Origin: Diacronema lutheri
Taxonomy: Eukaryota; Haptophyta; Pavlovophyceae; Pavlovales; Pavlovaceae
DNA length: 64,000 nucleotides
Assembly (NCBI GenBank): GCA_019448385.1
Contig: JAGTXO010000001.1
Span: 1,116,001-1,180,000, forward strand
Direction of reading: 5' to 3'
Shown: piece after piece, positions 12,314 through 23,295 of the stretch
How positions within the stretch are numbered: position 1 is the stretch's first letter
Layout: each line of letters opens with the position of its first letter
Notes under the pieces: model-generated
Told to the model about the DNA's origin: nothing
The model's input: the letters and a program-made list of their open reading frames with translations, nothing else
Database searches by the model: none
Translations under genes and position numbers: made by a program

Positions 12314-13146
12314 CTTCGGACTCGCTGCCCGGCTCTGCCTGTGCGGGCGCGATGCACTCGGACTCGATGCCCGGCTCTGCCTTCGTGGGCGCGGTCGCGG
12401 GCACGGGCGCGCCCTCGACCCCGTCGCGGTTGAAGACATCGAACTCGACGCACACGCCGTGGTCCTTGAAGTCGGTGGCCTCGCTGTCGTTCGCGTAAGC
12501 CTCGGGCGAACTCGCAACGAGCGACGACATCTCGGCGTGGAGCCAGCACATCTCATGCTGCACCGCGTGTTCAGGTTCTCGAGCGCTCCGTTGAAAGAGT
12601 CACTCTCACCGAGGCGCTCGCTGCACCACACCAGATAGCCATCGAGCTTGTGAGCGTGCTCGTGCGCCCGTGCGAGGTCCTTGGAGAGCGCGTCGGCGCG
12701 CGCGCACATGCCGTCGCATGACTTGGCCGGTGTCATGCTGTGCTTCCAAGGCCTGGTGCTCGGCGTTGAGCGTGTCGTGATCCTCGCGAACGAGCTGCAA
12801 CCAGCTGCAGCAGCCGCGCGACGCCGCTGTCGCCGACGATGCGCTGGAGCATGTGGCCCATGAGGTGTGCGCGGCACGTGGCGAGCGCCACATTTTTGCG
12901 CAGCAGCGCGAGGATCCGGGCGCCGCGGACGAGCCGGCCCATGCACTTGAGCGCGTAGATTCGGCCGCACATGCACGCGCCGACGACCGAGTCGGCGGGC
13001 CCGCCGTCGAGCCAAAAGTTGGCCTCGGCCGCATCGCGGCGGCGGGCGACGCGCTGAAGGATGCGCACGCGGTAGTGCCGGTCGACGAGCAGCTCGTCGC
13101 CGAAGATCTCGTCGGGCAGCAGCTCGGAGACGTTCTGGGGGTACAT
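12300..13146 (-). pseudogene. Frameshifted unknown gene with coiled-coil middle and acidic tail
   Basis: A protein-like reading runs through three frames on the minus strand. It starts at MYPQNVSELLPDEIFGDELL (13146), continues with FWLDGGPADSVVGACMCGRIYALKCMG, switches frame near 12800 into a heptad-like EDHDTLNAEHQALEAQHD, again near 12735 into CDGMCARADALSKDLARAHEHAHKLDGYLVWCSERLG, and again near 12570 into a Ser/Glu/Pro-rich acidic tail. Each piece reads naturally and joins end to end, so this was probably one gene now carrying at least three indels. Short introns are an alternative for one or two switches, but I see no matching splice pairs. I do not recognise the family. Confidence 0.5.
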
Positions 13147-13562
13147 GCTGTGCGAGCGTGCACGCGACGAGATCTCGTCGGGCGTGCCGTCCGTTCGTTC
13201 AGAGCAGAGCGCGTCGGACCGGCAGACAGACGATGCAGCGCGCGAAGGCACCTGCGGCGCGCGGCGTGGCCTCGCGTGCCGTCACGAAGCCGCCTGCGCG
13301 CACTGCGGAGGCGGCGAGCGCGACGAGGGCGGGCGCGGACGAGGTGCTGAGCGGCGTCACGTACGCGCCCTCGCTCGCCGAGCTCGACGCCGCGGCGCTG
13401 ACGATGCGCGCGGCGTACCACACCGACCGCCCCTGAGACGATGCGCGGCGCCCGCGGAGGACTGGTCCGTTGGCGCGCAAACCGTGGGCGAAAGGGCGCG
13501 AAGCCAACGGCCGTCCGCGCACGTTCAAACGCGCGCATACGGGTGGCATCCTCCCACCTTCG
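13147..13562. other. Intergenic, no recognised gene
   Basis: Between the frameshifted gene and the large palindrome. Frames here are short and Arg/Ala-rich on both strands. No RNA gene or promoter element could be identified. Confidence 0.4.
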
Positions 13563-14430
13563 GCGCCGCTTTCTAAAAGGGTGTAGGGTGTAGGGTGTAG
13601 GATGCAAAACAAGCCCTCCCCACATTTGGGCCCGACGTCATTCCTTCTTCGAAGCCGTGACGTTACTCACATACGAGTACTTTTACTTAGTGTAGGATGT
13701 ATCTATTCTCTAAGTATTTGCATAGTGTAGGGTGTAGGATAAGTACGGTTACGAAAGTCCTACAGGGAGTGAAGGAATGACGCTGTGACGAAAGAAGGAA
13801 TGACGTCGGGCCCAGATGTGGGGAGGGCTTGTTTTGCATCCTACACCCTACACCCTACACCCTTTTAGAAAGCGGCGGCGCCTCAGAGCATGGCGGCTCG
13901 ACAGCATGGCGCCTATACAGCATGGCGTCGTCCAGCGTGGCGTCCAGGATGGCGACTGCGCCCGGGCCGTGACGCCGCGACGTCGTTCGGCTGCGTCACG
14001 GAGGAGCGCCATCCGTGCGCCACGGAGGAGCGGCAGGACCACGACGCGGCGTGACGCTGGACGACGCCATGCTGTATAGGCGCCATGCTGTCGAGCCGCC
14101 ATGCTCTGAGGCGCCGCCGCTTTTCAAAAGGGTGTAGGGTGTAGGGTGTAGGATGCAAAACAAGCCCTCCCCACATCTGGGCCCGACGTCATTCCTTCTT
14201 TCGTCACAGCGTCATTCCTTCACTCCCTGTAGGACTTTCGTAACCGTACTTATCCTACACCCTACACTATGCAAATACTTAGAGAATAGATACATCCTAC
14301 ACTAAGTAAAAGTACTCGTATGTGAGTAACGTCACGGCTTCGAAGAAGGAATGACGTCGGGCCCAAATGTGGGGAGGGCTTGTTTTGCATCCTACACCCT
14401 ACACCCTACACCCTTTTAGAAAGCGGCGGC
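13563..14430. mobile_element. 870-bp palindrome made of two inverted TIR elements with telomere-like ends
   Basis: Two near-identical elements of about 290 bp (13571-13866 and 14125-14421) lie in opposite orientation around a centre near 13996, giving arms of about 383 bp and a spacer of about 100 bp. Each element is bounded by inverted copies of a block of about 50 bp holding three tandem GTGTAGG-type heptamers followed by GATGCAAAACAAGCCC. The interior is much more AT-rich than the surroundings (for example TACTTTTACTTAG and CTAAGTATTTGC). The space between the elements is itself palindromic and contains repeated CATGGCG. No transposase is encoded, so this resembles non-autonomous MITE-type elements in an inverted pair. 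Identical short ORFs seen four times on both strands are a by-product of the repeat. Confidence 0.85.
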
Positions 14431-14527
14431 GCCTCAGAGCATGGCGCCCGCCCGCTCGAGCCGGACCTCCGCGCAGCCGGACTCGCCCCGCCCCGGGCTG
14501 CTCTGGCTGGGCGACGTCGTGCGCGCC

Positions 14528-14833
14528 TCAGAACGCCGCGCTCGCCACGCGCACGTAGCCCTCGTCCGGGTCCGGCTCGGGCGCCGCGTCGCGCACCGAG
14601 CGCGACGCGGCCTCGACGCCCGGCGTTTCGGCACGCGAGGCGACGGATGCCTCGTCCGGCCGGCCCCACGGCAGCTGCAGCTCGAGCTGGCGCTGGATGA
14701 TGCGCGGCGTCGCCACGCGCCCGTGCTGCACCTCGCGACGTCGCGCGCGCACGTAGAGCACGATCGCCACCGAGCCGCTGAGGCCCATCATCGCGCCGAG
14801 CAGCACCGAGATTGTGGTCTCATTGTCTGCTTG
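14528..14833 (-). CDS. Orphan terminal exon of a single-pass membrane protein
   Basis: About 100 codons read DNETTISVLLGAMMGLSG, a hydrophobic membrane segment, an Arg-rich stop-transfer (YVRARRR), then a polar tail ending in an acidic stretch and GYVRVASAAF before the stop. A good acceptor (GCCCAAGCAG) lies just upstream at about 14833, and no clear start or signal peptide follows. I read it as the last exon of a gene whose 5' part is missing or lies beyond the helicase-like gene that starts at 15003. The family is not recognised. Confidence 0.35.
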   Translation of the reverse strand, partial: QADNETTISVLLGAMMGLSGSVAIVLYVRARRREVQHGRVATPRIIQRQLELQLPWGRPDEASVASRAETPGVEAASRSVRDAAPEPDPDEGYVRVASAAF

Positions 14834-15002
14834 GGCGCGAACGGAAAACGCGCGAAGGGTGGCGACGAAGATCGTTGGGTTGGGTTGGGCCACCGGCTCC
14901 CGAGGATTGCTTGTGGCGCTCGACTGACCGTTGGCCCAGCTTTTTTTTTTCTCGAACCTACTGTGGAGCCGCCTGCAGCGTGATCTCCCGCGCACAACGA
15001 CC

Positions 15003-17400
15003 ATGGCCGCCATCGACCTGCGCGCCTTCGACGCGGCGCTCGTCAACTGCGAGATCGTGAGCACGCGGCCGGTCAAGCCGAGCGAGCAGGCGCGCACGGT
15101 CGACAAGCTGAGCTACGGGCCGTCGCGCCGCGCGCTCGCCTTCGTCTCGCCGCCCTGCGTCGTCGACTGGCCCGAGCTCACGGGCGACGGCAACTTTGGC
15201 ACCATGTACGGGCCGACGGACGTCGACAAGGCGGCGTACACGGCCGGCGTGACCGACAAGGAGCTGCCGATTGAAGGCGCGCCGCTCGCGCAGATGGACG
15301 CCTACTTTGGCGCCCTGCGCGCCATCGACGATCAGCGCGTCGAGACGGTGCACGCGCGCCAGAAGGAGCTGCTCAACACGCGCGGCCTCTCGAAGGAGGA
15401 GGTGCGCGGCAAGCTCTCGCCCGCCGTCAAGCCCAAGTACGAGGACGACACGCTCGCGCACACGCGGCTGAACATGTCGACGCGCACGTTCACGTGGGCG
15501 GGCTCCGAGCGCGTCGTGCCGCTCGTCGACGCGCGGCGCGAACCGGTCGACGAGATCCGGCACGAGGACGTCTGCGCCATCGCCACGCAGCTCGACCGCG
15601 TCTACACGGGGCTCACGGGCTCGATGTTTGGCACCAAGTGGAACGTGTGCGGGGTCATGCTCCTGAAGCGCGCCGAGCAGCGGCCGCAGCCCGGCTCGGA
15701 CGCCTTCGCCTCGTACGGCGTGCCCGCCTGGGCCGACACGTTCGACTCCACGGGGCTGTACGTGCCCGACGAGCGCGAGCGCGCGGCGGCGCTCGCGGCG
15801 GTGGCCGGTCTGCGCACGGCGCGCGCGCCGGCCGGGCCGGGCGGGCGCGAGCTCGCGCGCGCGCAGGGCTACCATCGCGCCGAGCGGGCTGCGAGCGCGG
15901 CGGCGGCGCGCGCGGCGATGGCCGAGGGCGGCCAGCAGTGCGCGCTCCACGGCGCGGTCGTCAAATCGGCGCTGCGCGGCGTGGGCAACCGGCTGCATCT
16001 TTGCGACGCGCCGGGCGGAACGGGCAAGACGTTCGTCGAGCGCGCCATTATCGCCGCCGTGCGCGCGGATGGGCACGCGGTCGTCGTGGGCGCGTCCTCG
16101 GGCGTCGCCGCCACGCTGCTGCCCGACGGCCGCACCTTCCACTTGACCTTCAAGGTGCCCGGCGGTGCCGACTCCGACGGGCAAGCCGTTCAATGGCGTG
16201 CCGCGCTCCGAGCGCGGGCGCTCCCTGGCCGCCGCGGCGGCTGGTCGTGTGGGACGAGGCGCCGATGCAGACGCGGTGCCACCTCGACTCGCCTGATCGG
16301 TGTTTGCGCGACGTGACGGGCGTCGACGAGCGCTTCGGCGGCGAGACGCTGCTGCTCGCCGGCGACTTTCGCCAGTGCTTGCCGGTGGTGCGGCGCGGCT
16401 CGCGCGCGCAGATCGTGCGCTCCTGCCTCAAGTACTCGGCGCCGTGGCAGCACGATCGGCAGCACGCCTTGGTCGAGAACGTTCGCGCCTCGAGCGCGGC
16501 GCGCGACACGGGCGACGCGCTCGGCGCGGGCGAGTGGGCGGAGCTGCTGCGCAGCCCCGGCGACGGCGCCGTTCCCGCGGCGGTGCCGGCGGCCGGGGCC
16601 ATGCCCGGCGCATTCCCGCTCGATCCCGTGCAGCTGCCCGAGGCCGTCGGCGGCGTCCCCATCCGCGTGGGCTCGGCCTACCCGACGGAGCTCGTGACGA
16701 CTTTGTCCACGGCGCGACGTGTTGGACCGACGACGGCTCGCTGTGCGACCGCGCGGTGCTCTGCGCCAAGCAGACGGACGTGGCGCGGATCAACTGGCTG
16801 GCGATCGGCCGCTTCCCGGGCGCGGCGGCGAGGTGCGCGTCGGCGGACGAGCTGGCGCGACGACGGGGCGGGCAAGCAGATTGCGCTGGCGTCGGTCGAA
16901 TTCCTCGACTCGCTCGAGCACGCGCAGATGCCGCACCGCGTCCTCGACCTGAAGCCCGGGATGGTGGTGATGCTGCCGCGCAACCTCTCGCCCGGCGAGG
17001 GGCTGTGCGGCGGCACGCGGCTGATCGTGCGCGGCATGCGCGCCGGCGGCCGGCTGCTCGAGTGCGCACGCCCCGGCGCGGCCGCCGGGCGCGACAGCAC
17101 CGTGCTCGTCGCGCGTGTCGACCACCACTCGCCCGACGACGGCACGTTCGCGCTTGTGCGGATGCGCCGCCAGTTCCCCGGTGCGGCCGGCGTAACGAGG
17201 CGCAGGGGCAAGCGCTCGGGTGCGCGGGCGTGTGGCTCGCCGAGCCGTGCTTCACGCACGGCCAGCTCCACGTGGCCGCTTCGCGCGTCGGGCACACGTC
17301 GCGCGTCCGCTTTGCGCTCGGCCCGGACCTCGTGACGCGCAGCGTCGTCTTCAAAGAGGTGCTCCGCGCGGTCAGCGGTGGCGAGGCGGCGGCGGCGGCG
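15003..17400 (+). pseudogene. PIF1-type helicase with virus-like N-terminal domain, frameshifted
   Basis: It starts at ATG 15003 in a good initiation context. About 250 N-terminal residues resemble, in pattern only, a domain of large algal DNA viruses (DUF5871-like: FVSPPCVVDWPEL, GNFGTMYGP, a C-terminal GTKWNVCGVMLLKRA). A PIF1-like SF1 helicase follows: Walker A GGTGKT (about 16018), TFHLTFKVP, motif II WDEAP (about 16250), motif III GDFRQ (about 16361), LKPGMVVMLPRNLS (about 16950) and motif VI HGQLHVAASRV (about 17260). The motifs lie in three different frames, with switches near 16180, 16235, 16695, 16865 and 17190 and no matching splice sites, so the gene is probably inactivated. Family proteins unwind DNA, including in Helitrons and giant viruses. 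Sequencing error is less likely because neighbouring genes are intact. Confidence 0.7.
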
Positions 17401-18903
17401 CTCGCCGCGGCCGCCGTCGCCGCCGCGCGCGAATGCGCGGCGGCGGCGCGCGGTGGCGGCGGGCGCGGACGGCGCGCGCGGCGCCGGCGGCGGGCGGCGC
17501 GCTGGCGGCGGGCGCGCCGCCGGCGCGCGGTGCTGGCCAGCACCCGCCGGCGCGACGCCCGCCGCGCCGCTCGCGCCGACGCGCAGCCGTCGGGTGCTCG
17601 CCAGCACCGCGCGCCGCGCGACCGGCCCGCGTACCTGCGCGCCCTTCGCGGGCGCGCAGGGCGGCGCCAATGCGGCCGGCGCGCAGGGGCCTCACGCTGG
17701 CGCGCTGCCCGCCGCCGCGTGGGTCGCCGCTGCGCGCGTGCCGTCGGCGCTGCCGCCGCCCGGCGTCGCGCTCGCGCCGCAGCCGCAGCCGCCGCCGCCG
17801 CCGTCGCCGCCGCCTGCCGCCTGCCGGCAAGCTGGGCAAGTGCGCAGCGGCGGCGACGGCGGTGCGCGACCCGGCGAGCAGGCGGCGCGCCGCCGAGCCG
17901 GGGGCGGGCTCCGTGGGCGACGAGGCTCGCCCGCCACTCGCACTACTCGCGCGCCAAGTGCGCACAACGCGCCCCCCCCCCCCCCCCACCCCACCCCCCG
18001 ATGAATTTAATGCTCATACCATGGCGTCGCGCCACGGCAGTACGCCCGTGGCCCCGGCGGCCAGCCTCGCGCCGCTACGCCGTGTCGTCGCGGCCGGCGC
18101 ACACAGCGAACTGTGTTTCCGCGGCACATGCCCGGCTGCTCGCGCGCTGCAAGCTTGCCGAACTGCTCGCGCTGGAATGGCGCGTTGCGGGCGTGCCCGC
18201 GCACCGCGCGTGTGCCATGCGCGTTCCGGGAGCGCCGCGCCGCGCGCCAAAGCGGCGCGCGGCGGACGTGCGGCCTCGGGCCGAAGAGGGGCCGGCGCGA
18301 CCGGCCGCGAGGCGGGCGCAGACGCTCGGCGTGCCGGTCGATGCGTCGTCCAAATCCGCGTCGGGCGGATGCGCGCCTGGGCCGGCGCTGCGTGCAGTCG
18401 GCGGGGCCCGGCCACGCGCTCGGGCGTAACGTTCGCGCCTGTTCGGCCGAGGCGCACTCGCCGTCCCCTCGCGCCGGCAACGTGCGTGCGGGCCAGCACG
18501 CAGGCAGCGTACGATGCCACGGCAGCGGCGAGCGCGTCCCCGCCGGTGTGCCGCTCGGCGCCCCGTCACGCGCAACGTGCGCGCCGCCCGCTGCATGCGC
18601 ACGCATACGCGCGCTGGCAGCGTGCGCAAAATTGCCCGGGCAAGATCGTCCCGCGCTCGCGCCGCCGACGCATCATTCCATGTGTCCGTTTCGGCATCTG
18701 CCACCATCCACCAGCCCTCGAAAGCCGGCTTGCGCGTGGGCGCCCGTCCGGTGCGAGAAGCGGCTCGCGTCCTCGCGCGGGGCGCCTCCGCGCCAGGCGC
18801 CCGGCGCGCGCTCGTCTTGCCGCGCCACCACGCTGATCTGCGCCCAACCCTCGCTCGCCAATTCCCCCGTCGTCCCTGCTGCGCAGCCCGCAACAGCGCG
18901 CGC
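17401..18903. other. Low-complexity intergenic stretch with C16 tract
   Basis: Ala/Arg/Pro-coding GC-rich sequence follows the helicase remnant. At 17972-17987 there is a run of 16 C, extended by C-rich sequence to 17999. No domain is recognisable from 18000 to 18900. A short promoter for the following USP-like gene may be present but no element could be identified. Confidence 0.4.
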
Positions 18904-20327
18904 ATGGCGCGTGCACGGCGCGGCGCCTTGAGCAAGTTTTACGTCGTCGGTCGGCAGCCTGTGGAAGACGCGTTTGACGGCCCGATGTGGCCGGTGAGAG
19001 TGCCCGGCGTGCCGCGTGGTGAGCGCCTGCACGGCTTGCCGGGCTCGGCGCGCGCCCAGCCAGCCTCCCTCCATCCCGCCGCAAACCGTGCGTGCGCACC
19101 CCGCACACCCGGCGCTGCGCGGCGCGGCGCAGGCGCGAAAAACGAGGGCAGCGCGTGCTACACGACCGTCCTTATGCAATCGCTCTTCGCCCTGAACATG
19201 CTCCGTGCGATGCTTCGCTCCGCTTCGCGCCGTGCCAACAGCGTCGAGAGGGCGCGTTTTCGGGACTTTGGCACGCTGATCGAGGACACCAGGGCGCCGA
19301 CACGGCTGTGTCTTGTGTCCGTCATCGACGTCATCTCGGGCCGTGGCGCGCGAAGGACGCCGCAGGATGCCGCTGAGTTCTTCCGGTTGCTGCTCGGCCG
19401 AGTGCCCGGGCTCGCTGCGGCCTTTGAAGCCGACACACGCGTCGGGCCAGTGCTCGAGCAGATCGCCGTGCCTTCAGAGGCCGGCGAGGGCATCGCCGTA
19501 CTCGTCAGCGTCGGCGGCGATGCGGCGCGCGCGCTTGCACACGCTCTGGGGGGCGCCGCTGGGCCGCCGCGGGATCGCCACACGAACGCGGGCCACTCGG
19601 GCGTGCTCACGCCAGCCAGCATTGCTGTCGAGGCGCCGCGCACGACGCGCGGCAATGGCTCGCAGTGCAAGAACAACCGCGCGCTCGTGTGCGCGCCGCG
19701 GCTGCTGCTCGGCGGGCGCGACCACCTCCCCGTCGCCGGCGTGGTGCACGTGGGCGAGGGGCCGATGAGCGGGCACCTTGTCGCCATCGTGCTCCGCAAC
19801 GAGGCTTGGTTTCCGTGCGACGACTACAACGTGCGGCGGCGCGCACGGTCGCTCGGTGCCGCGACCGGCGGTCGAGCGCAGCCGCGACCGCCCCGTCCTC
19901 CCGCGCGGCACGCGCGCGTGGCCTGAAAGCTCGCGCGCGCGCCTGCCGCACGCACGCGCGTTGCCCGCGCAGATCTACAACGTGCCTGAGTCCGACGCGC
20001 TGGCGTGGGCAAGTGGTGCGAGCATGCTCGTTCACAGCCGGCTCGACGTGGAGCCGTTGGACCCGGCGCTGGGCTCAGCGTCACCGCCGTCGGCCGCATC
20101 GCCTGCGTGGCCGAGCTCGGAGCCCGACGCGCCGACCTTGCCGGCAGCCTGGCCGCGGGTGCGGCAGATGGCAGCGGTGCCAACAGATGCGACGATCGGC
20201 ATCGCGGAGACGGCTGCAGACATCTCTACGGCGGCGATCGGCCCAGCTGCGTGCGAGGCCCGCCAAGTTGTCTCCGTGACGCGCGCATTGCCAACAGCGG
20301 TGAGTGCGTCCTCGTCTCCGGCGGCCG

Positions 20328-20360
<33 letters not shown>

Positions 20361-20575
20361 ACACACACACAACTCTCCCTACCTTCTTCCTCCTTTCGCA
20401 CCTCGCACGCGCACGCCGTCCGCTGTCCGCTGTCCGCGGCCCAAATTGCCTTGCGGAAGCCGAGCAGGCAGAGCCCTGCTTGGATGGCTCCAGCGCGCAT
20501 CTTGTGGATGGCGACGCTGTGGGCGAGCACGGACGCTCAAATGTGACCAGTGGCGCGCACGTGCACGTGCGCTAA
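18904..20575 (+). CDS. USP-like deubiquitinase (peptidase C19), four exons
   Basis: Predicted exons are 18904-19018, 19133-19830, 19973-20299 and 20468-20575 (415 residues); all three introns are GT-AG and phase-consistent. The first removes 114 bp and joins GVPRG-AKNEGSACY, the third uses a GTGAGT donor. The Cys box is NEGSACYTTVLMQSL (Cys47), compared with the usual NxGNTCY, so Asn and Thr of the oxyanion region are changed. PQDAAEFFRLLLG matches the family's QQDAxEF box. The His box is SGHLVAIVLRNEAWFPCDDYN (His253), followed by NVPESDALAW-like C-terminal strands. At 415 residues it is a compact USP core lacking obvious Zn-finger insertions. It would cleave ubiquitin or a related modifier if active. 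It lies in the accessory island, so it could belong to a mobile element instead of the host. The start codon is the least certain part. Confidence 0.7.
20333..20371. repeat. C28 homopolymer plus CA repeat in a USP intron
   Basis: Twenty-eight consecutive C (20333-20360) are followed by a short (AC)n run. Both lie inside the predicted intron 20300-20467 of the USP-like gene, upstream of a pyrimidine-rich stretch and its CAG acceptor. Confidence 0.9.
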
Positions 20576-21357
20576 CTGGACGTCGAGCGTGTGCGCCTTG
20601 TCCGCACGTGTGCACTCACGTGCGTCTGCGGCGATCTGCCCGGCGTAGTAGTCCGCGCGCGCGGGAGCCGCGTCGGCAGTAGGAGCAGGATAACGTACTT
20701 GCGCCTGACGAGGACGGCGAGAAGTGCGGCTTTTCGCTCGGGGTCTACCATGCCGCCGAGGTTGGCGCTGGCGCGCGTGAGGCAGTCGGAGCGCGCTGGG
20801 CCCGGGTTGAAGGCCTCACCCCGGGGGACGGGAGGATTCAAGGCGCCGAGCCGCTGCGGGTGCGGCGGGAGGCCCCGGGCGGGTGTGCTAATGCGGCTCG
20901 ATGGCCGCCTGCCGGGGGGGGGGGGGGGGGGGGAGGGGGGGGGGGGGGGGGGGGGCGTTGGGCCGCCCGCGGAAACGGAGGTGAGCGTGTGGGAGCGGCG
21001 CGCGTCGGCGCGCGCGGCTGGCGTGCAGCACGGATAAGTCTTGTGTGGACTTCGCGGGGCGGATCCCGGTGCAGGGATTGCCGACGTAGGCCGCGAGCGC
21101 GAGCAGGGCGGGGATGAAGACGGATGATGGGGTTGGGGCCAAGGCCGCCGCACCCGCAGCTATCACGGTGGCAGCGACCGCCACGGTCAGTGCGAGGCTC
21201 GCGTGGCCGCTGCGCAGGCAGCTCGCCCGCCAGGTCCAGGAGGGCCGGCCTGCGGCCTCAGTGCCCAGCGTTGGGCATGTCAGCGTCTGCGTCTGCGGGC
21301 CCGCCACTGCGATGGCGCATTGAGCCTGGCGCACCAAAACGCAATCGGTCCGCCGAT

Positions 21358-21390
<33 letters not shown>

Positions 21391-23295
21391 CGAGGCGTGC
21401 GCGGGGGCTTGGGGTGGGCTCCGGGTGCCGGCGCTGTGCCAGCGGCGGGCTTGGTTGACGCCGTCTCGCCGGGGCCCTTGCGCCTTGCGGCGCGAGCGTC
21501 GCGGAGGGGCGTCGGCTGCGCTGGCTCCGCGTCGGCGGTGGCGTGGGGCAGGCTCTTGTGGAGGGCGGAGCGCTCGCGCACGAGTCGGTTGCCAAGGCGG
21601 GCTGTCTGCGTGCCGTTGGGCTGCGCTTGGGCAGGTAGGACCTGCGGCCTCGGGGGCGGGCGGGTTTTCGTGTTGGGCCAGGCGGCAACGCGCACCGGCC
21701 GTGTTCGCGGCCGGCAGGCGGACGTCCGCAGCGGGGCGGAGAATGCGGGTGAAGCGCTTGCACGGGCGCGGTTCGCACCTGGCGGCCAGGCGATCACGAA
21801 CCGTTGGGTCGCCCGGCTGTTTGGTGGAGCCGAGGGCAGCAAGGATAGCGAGCTTGGCCGCCTCATCGGTGACGAGCGGCACTGTTGCCCAGCTCTGTAC
21901 CTCGAAGCCCTGGATGTGCAGGCGTCGGGGAAGTTCCCGGCAGCGTCGCCTGCGTCCGTCGAGAGGCGGACCGAAGTCGCGCCCGTGCCCCCGTTGGCGA
22001 CACCGAGCTCTCGCTCGTTCACACCGGCCCGCCGACGCGGGCGCGTGGTGCGCGCGCGTTGGGTGCGTGTCTGCCTCGAGCAGCGTGCCCAGTCGCAGTG
22101 TGGGCGCGTGTCCGTCTGCCTCAAAACGCCACGTGGAGGGGAAGGCGCGGGGCGGGCTCGCCGAGGAGGTGCCGCCGCTCGCTGCCACCCGGCGCGGGCT
22201 CGGGGCAGCCGTCTTCGGGTGCCGCGCTCTTCGCGCCATGCACGAACGTTCCGCCGCGCTCGCAGCGCGCGAGCGCACACACAGAGCGCGCGGCGACCCC
22301 GGCGGGGGCAGTGCGTCCCGGTGGCACTCGCGGGCGCGCGCCTGGCCTGGGCGCAGCTGGGCGCGTTGCCGCCCGCGCAGCGAGCCGCCCGCGCGCCTCG
22401 CCGCGCGCGCGCTTCGTCGCACGCGTGCGCCCTGCATGCACGCGCACAGCGCGCGGCGGCTCGGCGCAGTGCAAGGCAGAGCGTGCTGCAACGGTTGCGA
22501 GGGCGCGCACGCGCGGCGCGGCGCGCCCCTGTGTGGTCGCCTGCGCGCGGCGCGTGGTCCGGACGCAGCTCGGTGGCGTGATGCCGTTCGTGCAACACAG
22601 TGCGCGTGAGAGCCGCACGTGCACACCTGCAGTGCAACGCGGCATTGCGCGCGTTGCGTGGGCGGAGCGCGGCTGGATGTGCTTGAGGTCGCGCAGCATG
22701 CCGCGCGCCGCGCGCTGTGCGGCGCAGCGAGTCGGCCATGCCCCTGGTCCTCGTCTCCGGGGGGGGGGGGGGGGGGTGGTGGTGGCAACCAGGATCCGCC
22801 AGCGCGTGGTGGGCGCCGTCCAACTCCCAGCCAGGATGCGCCCCGTTCTTCCCCGACACTCTCCGTCCAAACCCGCCGCCCAGCCTGCCGCCGCACCCGC
22901 CGCCAACGCCGCCGCGCACCCATCCGCCGAGCTCACCTCGCGCGCGCTCGCGCTCACGCTGCGCGACGAGGCTGCGCAGGCCGGCGCGCGGCCGTGCAGA
23001 GCAGCGCAGGCCGGCGCGCGGCCGCGCGCGCGCGCTCACGTTGCGGCCGCGCAGCGAGCTTTCGCCGCGTCGCAGCCCCTCCGAGCAGCCACGATGCACG
23101 CCCCCGGAGGACGTTGGCCGCGCTCGGAGGCCGCGCTCGGGCGCGCAAAGAGAGGCGGCGCGGGCAAACGAGTAGGCTCGGCGCGCTGGCGGGTCCTGGT
23201 TGTGGGAGAGCGGGGCATTCTCCAGGGCATCATGTAAATTCTCCCAAGTATCATCCGGGCCGCCATCCGGACACTGACGTGCCCACAGTCTGCAG
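20576..23295. other. 2.7-kb gene-poor stretch with G20, G21, G32 and G18 tracts
   Basis: No domain is recognisable on either strand; the long open frames here (for instance a minus-strand frame over 21258-23423) are Arg/Pro/Ala-rich and switch between equally open alternatives. It contains four long G runs on the plus strand at 20914-20933, 20935-20955, 21359-21390 and 22759-22776. Short repeats such as GCGCAGGCCGGCGCGCGGCCG occur twice near 22980-23020. It forms the upstream space of the giant gene that starts at 23296 and may hold its promoter. Confidence 0.5.

Noticed and set aside
13571-14421. Real telomere or chromosome end
   Set aside because: Only three heptamer units per block, in four inverted places, with host genes on both sides; an internal element is more likely.
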